From an uncultured Actinomycetes bacterium (GTDB lineage Bacteria > Actinomycetota > Acidimicrobiia > Acidimicrobiales > RAAP-2), in the NCBI GenBank assembly GCA_903825305.1, contig CAIKAC010000007.1, positions 1 through 64,000 of the forward strand: a stretch of DNA of 64,000 bases. The letters are read 5' to 3'. Below, piece by piece: positions 1 through 9,104 of this stretch (its first letter is position 1; each line of letters begins with the position of its first letter). The position numbers and the translations under genes are program-made. The notes under the pieces are model-generated. The model saw only the letters and a program-made list of their open reading frames with translations, did not search any database and had not been told where the DNA came from.

Positions 1-432
1 GGCCGATAGCGCGTTCAGCGAAACGCCGCCAAAGGTAGCGCTCGCCAAGGTTCCCGTCAGCGTCCAGGTGTTGGCGTTGGTATAGGTGCCCGAAGCGCTG
101 ATGGTGGTGGTTCCCAGACTGAGGGTCCCGGAGACAGTCGCGCTGAGGTTTCCGGCACTATCGCTCACCGTCACGCCAGCCGAGCTGAGAACGGTAGTGC
201 CAAAGGTCAACGAAGCAGCATTCGCAGTCAACGACCAGGTGGCGGCACTCGAGTACGTTCCAGACACGGTGACTTGGTTCGTCGCGAGAGCCACCACACC
301 ACCAAAGGTTTTGGTGACAATGCCATTTGCGTCGTTGACACTGAAACTCACGCTGCTCAAACTGACGGCGCCAATCGAGAAATTGCTCACGGTGGCGGCC
401 ATTGACCACGTATTGGCAGCTGTATAGGCACC
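1..432 (-). repeat. 171-bp tandem repeat (57 residues) in the surface protein
   Basis: Three successive copies begin on the minus strand at 432, 261 and 90, exactly 171 bp apart; the last runs off the window. Each starts Gly-Ala/Thr-Tyr, has a Trp at position 9 and a V-x-D-x-x-G segment near positions 31-37. A more diverged copy can be read just upstream (about 433-600). The regular alternation of short hydrophobic stretches suggests a beta-solenoid or Ig-like fold. Copies differ at many bases, so this is not a recent slippage product. Confidence 0.8.
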
Positions 433-2838
433 CGTAATCGAGATAGCAGTGGACCCCACGCTTACCGAGGAAGAGAGAGAGAACGATCCAATCGTCCCGC
501 TTGCCACGGAGATACTCAACGTGGTTCGACCCAGCGTGATGCCGCCAATAGTGATTGATGAGATGCTGCCCGACGCAGTCCAAGATGAGGCAGAACTTCC
601 CGACGTGGCAATCGTCACCGCAGTCCCCGCGATGCTTGCACCACCTGATAGCGAGAAGGTAATCGTGCCGTTGCTGTTGACGATGGATAGGGCCGGATTC
701 GTCAGCGCGACCGACCCGAGACTGACACTTGCTCCAGACGCCAACGACACGCTGTAGTTCGTGGCGTTGGAATAACTCGCGGAGAAGGAGACGGGATTGC
801 CAGCAATAGGTAGCGTCCCCGAAATGCTGAGCGCGCCCACCGCTGAGACCACATACTGGGCGGCACTCACGGACAAGTTAGCTAGGAGGAGCGACCCAGA
901 AGGGGTGAGGGCATTGGAGTAGCCGACCGTTGACGTGGTACTCCCACTCTTCGCGGTGACTTTGAAGACTTCAACGATGCCATTGCTGAAATTTGAGGCT
1001 GCGACCGTGCAGGTCAGGCTCGAAATATTCGAGCAAAGCGAAGCGCCTTCAAGGTTCGTGACGCTGTAGGTGTAACCGGTGCCTTTCGATGGGAAGGCAA
1101 TGACCACGTTAGAACCAGACAAAGACGCAGTAACCGACGTTGAGGCGTTCCTGACCGCTGGCGCCAGGGCTAAGAGACGATACGAGCTCGGTGCTGGCTG
1201 ACCCGACGTACTCGGCACCTGCGAGGAGGCGGCGCCATTGGGAGCGGCCGAGGCATTCGACGAAGGTGAGGGGTCAAGAGTTGGAGAAGCACTCGTGCTG
1301 CTTCCGCTCGTTCCGCCTGTGGTGGTCGACGTGCCAGTTGAACCCGTTGTGCCTGATGGCGTCGTTGAGCTCGAACCACCCTGGTAAGGCGCCAAGGTCG
1401 GTCCAGAATTCGAAGTGCCCCCTTGATACGTGCCGATCGTGGGACCGGAGTTTGCCGACGTGGAAGAAGTTGAAGATCCGGTCTTCGGAGCAACTGTCTT
1501 GCCACCAGATACGGAGATCAGCGCGACGTTGACTCCCTTTCCAGGCGTGCCCCGCGTGAGCGCTTCAACGCCAACGATGCTGAGGCCATTAGGCGTTTGC
1601 TTGGAAGCGTGCACTGTTGCAATAAAGCCCGTCGCTTCTTGTGCGACGACGGGATACTGAGTACTGCAGGTGACGGTTCCTGAACCCGCAGGGCAACTCC
1701 ACCCGTGGTTGCTCACGGCATCCATAGTTAGGCCAGGAGGTAGCACGACCTTGTCCCGCATACCCCAAGCAGCGCCCACCGTCACTTTCTGAATCACGCC
1801 AAGGGTCATGGGGCGCGTAGGACTAACGGTTTGGCCTGACAGTGGCGCTACTTTGACCGCGACCTTTTGAGCGAGTGTGTCTCGCAATTGCAAATGCTCA
1901 GGGAAGACCATGGCCTGACTGGCAGACAGCGGCGTGGGGATGGAGAACGAACCCTGCCAATTCAATTCAGTGTTCGCTGGTGCAGTCGAGGAAACCCGGT
2001 AGCGAACGATCAAGGGTTGAGAAATGGCGCCCGAGGACATGGTTGGCCCGGTGTAGCGACACGCCATTGATGCGGGCGGTCCTCGACAATCCCAACCAGA
2101 GCCAGATGCTGAGACCAAAGTCTCAGTGGTGTGATCAGTGAAATGAGAAAGCGTTGCTGTGGTCGTCGCTCCTGGCACAATGTCTGACGCCGCAGAAAGA
2201 TTCTTGAGGGCAAAGAGCGCCACACCGATGCCCCCAGGAGCCGAATCGTGCACCTGATTTTCTAAGAGCCCTACGTGGGCCACGGGGCTTGGAACGAGAG
2301 ACATGGGTTCATGGGCTTTCACTCCCTGCCCGTGGAGATGAACCGTTGCACGCAAGATACTTGGCAGCAGGCTGGTACCCACCGATGCTTTCACCTCAAC
2401 TTCGAGAAAGAAGATCAGCGCATGACTGGGAGCCAATGGCCACACCCGGTGGTTGGTAGATATTGAGACACTGCCTCCATGGCGGGTGATAGTCGTGGGA
2501 ATATCAAGGCGACTCCCCGTCGTGGCGTCGTAGGCCAGCGTGCTCACCGGTACCACCGATTCAGGCAGCGCAAGGGAAAAATGCAATGGTCCGCGTCGAG
2601 TCGCTACTTGCCCAACGTTTTGAACTTCAAGCCCAATGACGTTGGTAGCTTGAGCCACCATTGCTCGTTTTGCTTCTCGTTGACCGTGAAGATCGACAAA
2701 GGACAAGCGCAAGACAGGCTCTGGGACCGCCCCTGCAGCGAAGGAGGCCAAAGGAACCGTTACGCCTATGAACACAAGAAAGCTCATGAACGAGATCGCA
2801 GCCTTACGAAGGCCCGACGATGGTCTGCGCGCGCTCAT
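1..2838 (-). CDS. Secreted repeat protein, C-terminus cut by window edge
   Basis: The minus frame is open from the ATG at 2838 to the left edge (946 codons, no stop). A signal peptide is visible (MSARRPSSGLRKAAISF, then a hydrophobic stretch ending in ASFAAGA). About 400 residues of beta-type sequence follow, then a Ser/Thr/Gly-rich linker (about residues 440-530) and Ig-like sequence. From about residue 750 there are 57-residue repeats starting with the pattern G-T-Y-x-x-A-x-T-W. The ATG overlaps the stop of the upstream RHS gene in an ATGA, and no Shine-Dalgarno is seen, so translation is probably coupled. The role is unknown; an adhesin or surface-layer-like protein is an inference from the repeats and secretion signal. 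Confidence 0.85.
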   Translation of the reverse strand, partial: MSARRPSSGLRKAAISFMSFLVFIGVTVPLASFAAGAVPEPVLRLSFVDLHGQREAKRAMVAQATNVIGLEVQNVGQVATRRGPLHFSLALPESVVPVSTLAYDATTGSRLDIPTTITRHGGSVSISTNHRVWPLAPSHALIFFLEVEVKASVGTSLLPSILRATVHLHGQGVKAHEPMSLVPSPVAHVGLLENQVHDSAPGGIGVALFALKNLSAASDIVPGATTTATLSHFTDHTTETLVSASGSGWDCRGPPASMACRYTGPTMSSGAISQPLIVRYRVSSTAPANTELNWQGSFSIPTPLSASQAMVFPEHLQLRDTLAQKVAVKVAPLSGQTVSPTRPMTLGVIQKVTVGAAWGMRDKVVLPPGLTMDAVSNHGWSCPAGSGTVTCSTQYPVVAQEATGFIATVHASKQTPNGLSIVGVEALTRGTPGKGVNVALISVSGGKTVAPKTGSSTSSTSANSGPTIGTYQGGTSNSGPTLAPYQGGSSSTTPSGTTGSTGTSTTTGGTSGSSTSASPTLDPSPSSNASAAPNGAASSQVPSTSGQPAPSSYRLLALAPAVRNASTSVTASLSGSNVVIAFPSKGTGYTYSVTNLEGASLCSNISSLTCTVAASNFSNGIVEVFKVTAKSGSTTSTVGYSNALTPSGSLLLANLSVSAAQYVVSAVGALSISGTLPIAGNPVSFSASYSNATNYSVSLASGASVSLGSVALTNPALSIVNSNGTITFSLSGGASIAGTAVTIATSGSSASSWTASGSISSITIGGITLGRTTLSISVASGTIGSFSLSSSVSVGSTAISITGAYTAANTWSMAATVSNFSIGAVSLSSVSFSVNDANGIVTKTFGGVVALATNQVTVSGTYSSAATWSLTANAASLTFGTTVLSSAGVTVSDSAGNLSATVSGTLSLGTTTISASGTYTNANTWTLTGTLASATFGGVSLNALSA

Positions 2839-5800
2839 GATGGATAGGTGTTCGAGATCGCCGTCGCGATCTCGTTAGGAGTACTGGTGAATCCACTCTC
2901 CGTGTACGGGCTATCCCCTATGAGATATTCACCAAGTGCCGTGGGTGTGAAGTGGAAGACCTTATTCAACACGGTGGAGATGGCATCAAGGTTGTATCCC
3001 ACCGAGACCATTTGACGAACGACATCGTCAAACTGCAATTTGTAAACGTTTGCCAGCATGGTTCCGTACGCCAATGGACTCATTGACGAGCGTGCTAGCA
3101 CGCTGAGGGTCGCGGTGAGTCCTGCCGGTCGTTGAAGTACTTGGGCCGCAGGCTCGAGAAGTGGCAGCGAACTCGGTCCATTGGGAACATCTGGTGATCC
3201 CAACGCCGGGGTAAAAGCATTGGGCCCCTGTGGCGTTTGAGGAGTGTTGCCGCTCGGCGAACTTGGAGGTGTGTAACTCGAGAAGGCGCCCACTGCCTGT
3301 TGCACAGCGTCATTAAACGCAGGCACCATCGGGTCGATTGATCCAACCGTGGTGTCGGCCGAACGATACGGTGATAGCAACACCTGCGAATTAGGCATGG
3401 AGGATTTGGCGTTCAACAGACGCCCAGTCACGATGTCAACCGGACCGGCTGACGTGAAAATGAGGTTGGCGCTCCCCAGAGAAAAGAGGCCATGGAGCCA
3501 CGTTGCCGGAAGTGCCTGGCTGGTTGATCCAAACACGACCGAACCCTGCAATCCACCCCCTTGAATCTGCGCGGCCGCAAGGTTCCCTGACGCATCCGTT
3601 TCAGCTATCGGTAGCCCTTGCCCATCATTATTCACATAGTAGGTAGCACCGTTTGCTGTCTGAATGACACCGAGACCCTGACCGTATATATAGCGTTGAG
3701 ACTCCGTTGATCCGCTGAATACCTCCGCCAAGGTCTCATTGCGAGGGTCGTAGAGATATGACGTTGTCGTGCCACCCTGCGTCACGCCAACGATGTGACC
3801 TTGAAAGTCAGTGACGAGATTGGCGGAACCACTGCTGCTTCCGCTCCAGGAAACGCTGATCAGTTGATCTGCTGCGTTATAGGTAAAGCTTCTCGTCAAC
3901 CCGCTCCCAACAATTTGGGTGACATCTCCAGCCGCGTTATAGGTGACCTGCTCACCGGCAACGGTTGCCAGCTCTGATGGGTGGCCGGTAACGGCAACGC
4001 TGGAACTTGCTCCCACTGCCGTGAGATCGCCGGCCACGTTATACGTACGAGTGGTGTTAGCGATATTCGTGAGATAGGGAGTCGCACCCACTGGTGCTGG
4101 TTGCATACTCCAGGTGGGAGCTGGCACCGACGAGTTCTGTGTTGCCAAATCTGAGCCGTCATTGCTCGCCGGCATATTTACCGGACTAATTGATCCCGCG
4201 CCGCAAGCAGGACTTGGCGTCAAGCTCGCACTTCCCGTAGCTGCGAGACTTCCTAAGGACGTGGGATCACCGTACAAACTTGGCGTCGTTGCACTCAAGG
4301 TATTGACATGACTCGGTGAACCTTGCGGCGAGAAGATGCTCTGTGAACTGAGTTGTTTCTGAGCGTTGTAACTCGCGGCGTAGGTCAATTCATTAGTGGA
4401 TCCACATTGCAAGGACACAGTGCCAACTTGGCCTGGAATGAGATCACTCGTGAGGGCCAGCGTGCCATTGGCGGCAGCTTGAGCAATGACTCGGCCGTAA
4501 GGATTGCGTTGATAGGCCCACAGCGCATCGGGAGCACTCGCTGAAGCATTAGCCAATACCGAAACCTGAATCGGCATGCCGTCAGGACCATAAGTGGTTT
4601 GCGCCACGGTGCCGTCGGGATAGGTCTCAGCCAATTGACCTGCTGTGGTATTCGCATAGCTGAACGTGCCTGACAAGGCACTGTCGCTCGACGAAAGCGA
4701 CGCTGTTTGCAATTGGCCATCAGAACCGTAGGTATAGCTATGGGTGCCAGCCGCGTCAACTACGCCGATAAGTTGACCTGCAGCGTTATAACTAAAGGAG
4801 CTTGACGCCCCTGTTGCCCCACCACCACTGCTACTCGTTGAGGCTAGGTTCCCCGCCGCAGTGTAGGTATAGTTCGTCGTGCGACCTAGGGCGTCGGTCT
4901 TAGAAACCATCAAACCCGAGGCGTCGTAGCCATAGTTTGTCGTAATGCCATCGACCGTGACGCTGGTGACGTGACCATCCCCGTCATATCCATACGATGC
5001 GCTCAAGCCGCTCGAGTCGCTCACTCCGGTCAAGTCGCCCAAGGCATCGTAGCGATAGCTCGTCGTGCCGAGCGAGCTGCTGCGAGTTGCGAGGAGGCCA
5101 TTAGCGCCATAAGTCAACGATGTGGATCCCGTTGGCCCGCCAAGTCCTAGCGTTCTGCCAGCAAGGTCATAACTCGTTGTCGACGTAACGCCATTAACGG
5201 TGCTCGACGTCAATTGGTTGGAAGCGTTCCACTGCCATGTGCCGCTGTCGTTGGCCGAATCACTCCGAGCAATGAGACGACCGTCGCCATCGTACCCATT
5301 CGTCGTCGTGAAGCCCGTAGCGGCATTGGTCGTGGTGGCCACAAGACCATCTGGCGTCAAGGTATTGACATACGAACCACCGACTCGGTTTGTTTCATAG
5401 GAAATCAGGGAACCTGACGGGTCATAGGTGCTTGTCGATGACGTAACACCGTTGGCCACCACACAGGTTCCCGCGCCATCGTTCCACGTGGTTGTGGTGG
5501 TCACACCTGCTTGCGTCGTGGCGAGAAGGCGACCACTCAAGCTATAAGTATTGGTCTTGGTGCCTGAAGCGTTCGTCACACTCAAGAGATCACCCATGGC
5601 GTCATAGGTTGACAGAGTGGTATCGTCGGGATTGTTACCGCCTGGGCCATGTCCATCGGGAGTTGTTGTGCTGAGCACGTTGCCAGCTTCGTCATAGCTC
5701 TGCGAGGGTCCATAGCCATTTCGACTTTGCCCGTTCACCGTCACCACATCGCCAACTCGCTCACCGGTGGGGCTGTAGCTGTAAGAAGTGACAGTTCCAC

Positions 5801-8800
5801 CAGCCGAGGCACTCACGAGTTCTCCGTATCGGTCGTAGGTGTAACTCGTAGCGTTTAGTCCACTTGGTCCCACCTGACTCGCAAGAAGTGATCCGCTGTA
5901 GGTCCATTTCGTGACCAAGCCCGTCGGATCCGTGCGACTCAGCATCTGGTGCTGGTTGTTCCAGTTGTACTGCGTTGTTTGCGCAGAGCCAGATCGCGGT
6001 ATGACCTTGTAACTCGTGAGATCGCCGGCAGCGTTAAAGGTGCTGACCCACTGATCCCCAACCGGAGAGACCAAGCCCACTTGATTGAGTTGCGCGTCAT
6101 ATTGATACCCCCAGAGGGCACCACTCGGAGACTGGGTACTAATGAGCACCTGATTCTGAAAATTATCGACCCATGCTTCAGGGACCACTCCTGATCCCGT
6201 ATTAACTTGCGCAAAGCGAGTCGTAGCGCCCGAGCTATAGCTGTAGGTATCAGAAAAGCGCTGTGTAGCATTCGTCATCACGGCCGATGCAACCTTCTGA
6301 CCCGACCAGGAAACCTGAAGAAAGGTTCCGTCAGGCGACGTTACGCTCCCTAACAAGCCAGCGCTATAGGAGTACGTCCACATACCACCAAGTGGGTTCT
6401 GGAACGCTGAGAGGTAATTCGCAAGGTAGCTGTAAGCAGTTTGGCGTCCCGACGGTGTCGTGATGCTCGCAATTTCGCCACCCGGCGTCAATGAAACGGC
6501 GAGCACCAATGGCCCTGCGGCGGTATCGAGGTTGATACTGGCCAATCCCGTTGAGTTCCACATGATGTGCCAGCCATAACCCTGAGCGTTCAGGACTGAA
6601 TTGAGTCGACCTCCCACCACGGTGTACGTGACTTGGTCACGGGTAGTGATTTGACAAACGTTTGCGCTCGCCGTGCACGTTAACGACACCTGCGCTCCTG
6701 GTGGTCCAAGCCATTGGCCTGAACCAGAACTTCTGAACACCAATCGTTGGCCGTCGGGTGCGCGAACGGTCGCGTTGCTACCCGTAATACTCACACTGAC
6801 ATCCAACGGTGACGACCAGCCGATACCAAATAGGCCGGTACTGCTATCTGCAGAGTTATACGTGCGCTGCAATACAAATGCCGGACCGAGTGAAGCCACC
6901 TTCAGATCGGTCACCGTCCAGTCAAGCTGCCCAGATACGGAGGTCACATCGTCGACCGTGTGTGCTCCGCTGTGTGCCCAAAGCGATTGGCCCCAGGTTT
7001 GCGGACTTGGAACTCCCACGGGAGCCGATGGATAGACCAAAGTGGCAACAACACTTATCGTGGTTGAGTTCGCTCCATTCAAGGAATTAGAACTAGCCGT
7101 CAACGTGAAAGGAGTTGCGGTTGAAACTTGACAGCCACTAAAGGTGGCGACGCCAGACACTGCGGTCACGGTGAGCGAATTACAACTCAATCCAGCTCCC
7201 GATGAACTCAGCGTGATGGTCACGTTCGATGCCGTTGTCGTACCGGAGGCATCGACAACTTTGACTACTGGCTGAACACCAAAGGGAGAACCTTGACTCA
7301 CCGAATTCGGGACGGCGCTGAAAGACAGGCCCACCGCCGGTCCTGCGGAGACATTGAAACTCGCTGAGTTCGCACTCAAGTTGGGGGAGCTGAAACTTGC
7401 CGCTAGCTGATAGCCACTACCTGACTTCGAAACGGAACAAGCGCTAAAGCTGGCGACGCCATTGACCACGCTGACGTTCAGTGCTGCGCAACTCAACACA
7501 GCGCCGGCATTACCCGTCCCCGGCCGCAAGGTCAGCGTCACGGTGCCCGACGCCGTAGTCACCGTTTCTCCGGCGGCATCTTGCACGGTGACCATGATGG
7601 CGCCAGGTTGGCTCTGACCTGCGGCCACTACCGCTGGTGTCGCTATCGCCAACTTGGCGGCCTGGCCCACGCCCACGCTGAACGAAGTGGATTGGGTTGT
7701 GATGGTGGTACCACCAACCATCAAACTTGCCTGCAGCACGTAGGCTCCCGAGAGCGATAGTGCACAACCCGAAAAGGTCGCCGTTCCATTCACTGAACTC
7801 ACAGTGTTGAGAGTGCATGCCAAGGTTCCCGGTCCACTCGCCACCGACAGTGTCACGGCTCCATTGGCAACGACTCCACTACCCCCCGATATCGTGACCA
7901 CCGGCTGCGTTGTGAAAACGCTCCCTGCGGTTGCACCAGAAGGCTGCACTTGGAACGCCAAAGACGTTGGCTGTGCTGCACCAATGGTGATCGGCGAGCT
8001 CGCAACGGTGTAGCTCTGCGTCGTACTTGGATCGACATAGGTGGCAATGAGGGTGATAGCGGTGTTCGTGGCAGTAACTGCACATCCCGTGAAGGTCGCC
8101 ATTCCTGACGTGATCGGAGCACTCGAGCAAGTGAGGCTTCCTTGGGCCCCAGGCGATAGTGCCAGCGTCACATTTCCCGATGAAATACCGGTTTCGACGT
8201 TGCCATAGACATCCTTTAAGACAACCTGAGGCTGACTAGCAAAGATTGCGCCTTGTGCTGAGCTTGAAGGCTGATTGGCCATACCGATGGAACCCAGCGC
8301 CGCGGGAGAAATCGTAAATGGTGTTCCCGTTGCATTGAGATAGGCCGATACAGCTGTTTTCGCCACCCCGACAAAGGTTGCCGAGTTAGTACTCAAGGTG
8401 TTTCTAATGGTGCATTGTGAAAAGGTTGCAACACCTGCAACTGCATTTTGTAAATACCCACCGGCATTACCCACCGATGTCTCGCCGCCCGAACACGTAA
8501 GCGGATCTGAATTTCCCCCTTGCGTCGCCAAGATAATCGCATCAGTCGAATCAGCGCCTGAAGTTTCAAGGTTTCCGCCGGCATCGGCAACGCCGAGGGC
8601 TGGGGCTATCGAGAAGGTCGCACCTGCGGAGATAGGACTGCCGTCTTGCACGAAGACAAGTTGCGACACGGGGCCGACCGAGATCGAGAAGACAGTACTC
8701 GTCCCCGTGATCGCGCCCCCAACGTTGGCCGAGGCTTGTAATTGATAACCCGAGCCTTTGAGATTGACCGAACAATTGGCAAAGGTGGCGACTCCGGAGA

Positions 8801-9086
8801 CCGTAGTCACGCTCGGGCAACTCAAGATTGCCCCGTTTGCGTTCAAGAGACTAAGCGTCACCGAAACACCACTAGTGGTCACCACATTGTTAGAACCGTC
8901 TTCCAACTTCACAACGGGTTGCGTGCTCAGGGCGATACCGCCGGTTGAGTTTCCTGGTTGCGTCGTGAAAACTAGCTTGGTAGCTGGAGCCGAAGCGCCG
9001 GACTTCAGCGGCACAACAAGCAGCACTGCGATCAGAGCGATTACCGCTCCCACTACTGCAGGTCGCCGAAGCGCCGGTATATGCAT
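2835..9086 (-). CDS. Giant RHS/YD-repeat protein with Ig-like N-terminal repeats
   Basis: The protein has 2083 residues. A signal sequence (about residues 1-32, MHIPALRRPAVVGAVIALIAV...) is followed by about six Ig-like repeats to about residue 640. Each repeat carries a Cys pair in the pattern S/T-C ... G-V-A-T-F-x-x-C, likely a disulfide. An RHS N-terminal domain (Q-R-T-Y-N-S ... G-I-G-W) is followed by about 900 residues of YD repeats (G-x-x-x-x-Y-x-Y-D-x-x-G), the family that forms a hollow beta-barrel shell. The usual DPxG core end is only weakly recalled by D-I-V-T-G-R-L-L, and the last 150 residues match no toxin that I recognise. GGAG lies upstream of the ATG, 18 bp after the preceding gene. 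A secreted scaffold or adhesin is as likely as a polymorphic toxin. Confidence 0.9.
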   Translation of the reverse strand: MHIPALRRPAVVGAVIALIAVLLVVPLKSGASAPATKLVFTTQPGNSTGGIALSTQPVVKLEDGSNNVVTTSGVSVTLSLLNANGAILSCPSVTTVSGVATFANCSVNLKGSGYQLQASANVGGAITGTSTVFSISVGPVSQLVFVQDGSPISAGATFSIAPALGVADAGGNLETSGADSTDAIILATQGGNSDPLTCSGGETSVGNAGGYLQNAVAGVATFSQCTIRNTLSTNSATFVGVAKTAVSAYLNATGTPFTISPAALGSIGMANQPSSSAQGAIFASQPQVVLKDVYGNVETGISSGNVTLALSPGAQGSLTCSSAPITSGMATFTGCAVTATNTAITLIATYVDPSTTQSYTVASSPITIGAAQPTSLAFQVQPSGATAGSVFTTQPVVTISGGSGVVANGAVTLSVASGPGTLACTLNTVSSVNGTATFSGCALSLSGAYVLQASLMVGGTTITTQSTSFSVGVGQAAKLAIATPAVVAAGQSQPGAIMVTVQDAAGETVTTASGTVTLTLRPGTGNAGAVLSCAALNVSVVNGVASFSACSVSKSGSGYQLAASFSSPNLSANSASFNVSAGPAVGLSFSAVPNSVSQGSPFGVQPVVKVVDASGTTTASNVTITLSSSGAGLSCNSLTVTAVSGVATFSGCQVSTATPFTLTASSNSLNGANSTTISVVATLVYPSAPVGVPSPQTWGQSLWAHSGAHTVDDVTSVSGQLDWTVTDLKVASLGPAFVLQRTYNSADSSTGLFGIGWSSPLDVSVSITGSNATVRAPDGQRLVFRSSGSGQWLGPPGAQVSLTCTASANVCQITTRDQVTYTVVGGRLNSVLNAQGYGWHIMWNSTGLASINLDTAAGPLVLAVSLTPGGEIASITTPSGRQTAYSYLANYLSAFQNPLGGMWTYSYSAGLLGSVTSPDGTFLQVSWSGQKVASAVMTNATQRFSDTYSYSSGATTRFAQVNTGSGVVPEAWVDNFQNQVLISTQSPSGALWGYQYDAQLNQVGLVSPVGDQWVSTFNAAGDLTSYKVIPRSGSAQTTQYNWNNQHQMLSRTDPTGLVTKWTYSGSLLASQVGPSGLNATSYTYDRYGELVSASAGGTVTSYSYSPTGERVGDVVTVNGQSRNGYGPSQSYDEAGNVLSTTTPDGHGPGGNNPDDTTLSTYDAMGDLLSVTNASGTKTNTYSLSGRLLATTQAGVTTTTTWNDGAGTCVVANGVTSSTSTYDPSGSLISYETNRVGGSYVNTLTPDGLVATTTNAATGFTTTNGYDGDGRLIARSDSANDSGTWQWNASNQLTSSTVNGVTSTTSYDLAGRTLGLGGPTGSTSLTYGANGLLATRSSSLGTTSYRYDALGDLTGVSDSSGLSASYGYDGDGHVTSVTVDGITTNYGYDASGLMVSKTDALGRTTNYTYTAAGNLASTSSSGGGATGASSSFSYNAAGQLIGVVDAAGTHSYTYGSDGQLQTASLSSSDSALSGTFSYANTTAGQLAETYPDGTVAQTTYGPDGMPIQVSVLANASASAPDALWAYQRNPYGRVIAQAAANGTLALTSDLIPGQVGTVSLQCGSTNELTYAASYNAQKQLSSQSIFSPQGSPSHVNTLSATTPSLYGDPTSLGSLAATGSASLTPSPACGAGSISPVNMPASNDGSDLATQNSSVPAPTWSMQPAPVGATPYLTNIANTTRTYNVAGDLTAVGASSSVAVTGHPSELATVAGEQVTYNAAGDVTQIVGSGLTRSFTYNAADQLISVSWSGSSSGSANLVTDFQGHIVGVTQGGTTTSYLYDPRNETLAEVFSGSTESQRYIYGQGLGVIQTANGATYYVNNDGQGLPIAETDASGNLAAAQIQGGGLQGSVVFGSTSQALPATWLHGLFSLGSANLIFTSAGPVDIVTGRLLNAKSSMPNSQVLLSPYRSADTTVGSIDPMVPAFNDAVQQAVGAFSSYTPPSSPSGNTPQTPQGPNAFTPALGSPDVPNGPSSLPLLEPAAQVLQRPAGLTATLSVLARSSMSPLAYGTMLANVYKLQFDDVVRQMVSVGYNLDAISTVLNKVFHFTPTALGEYLIGDSPYTESGFTSTPNEIATAISNTYPS

Positions 9087-9104
9087 GTCGCTGATTCTCC
9101 GGAC

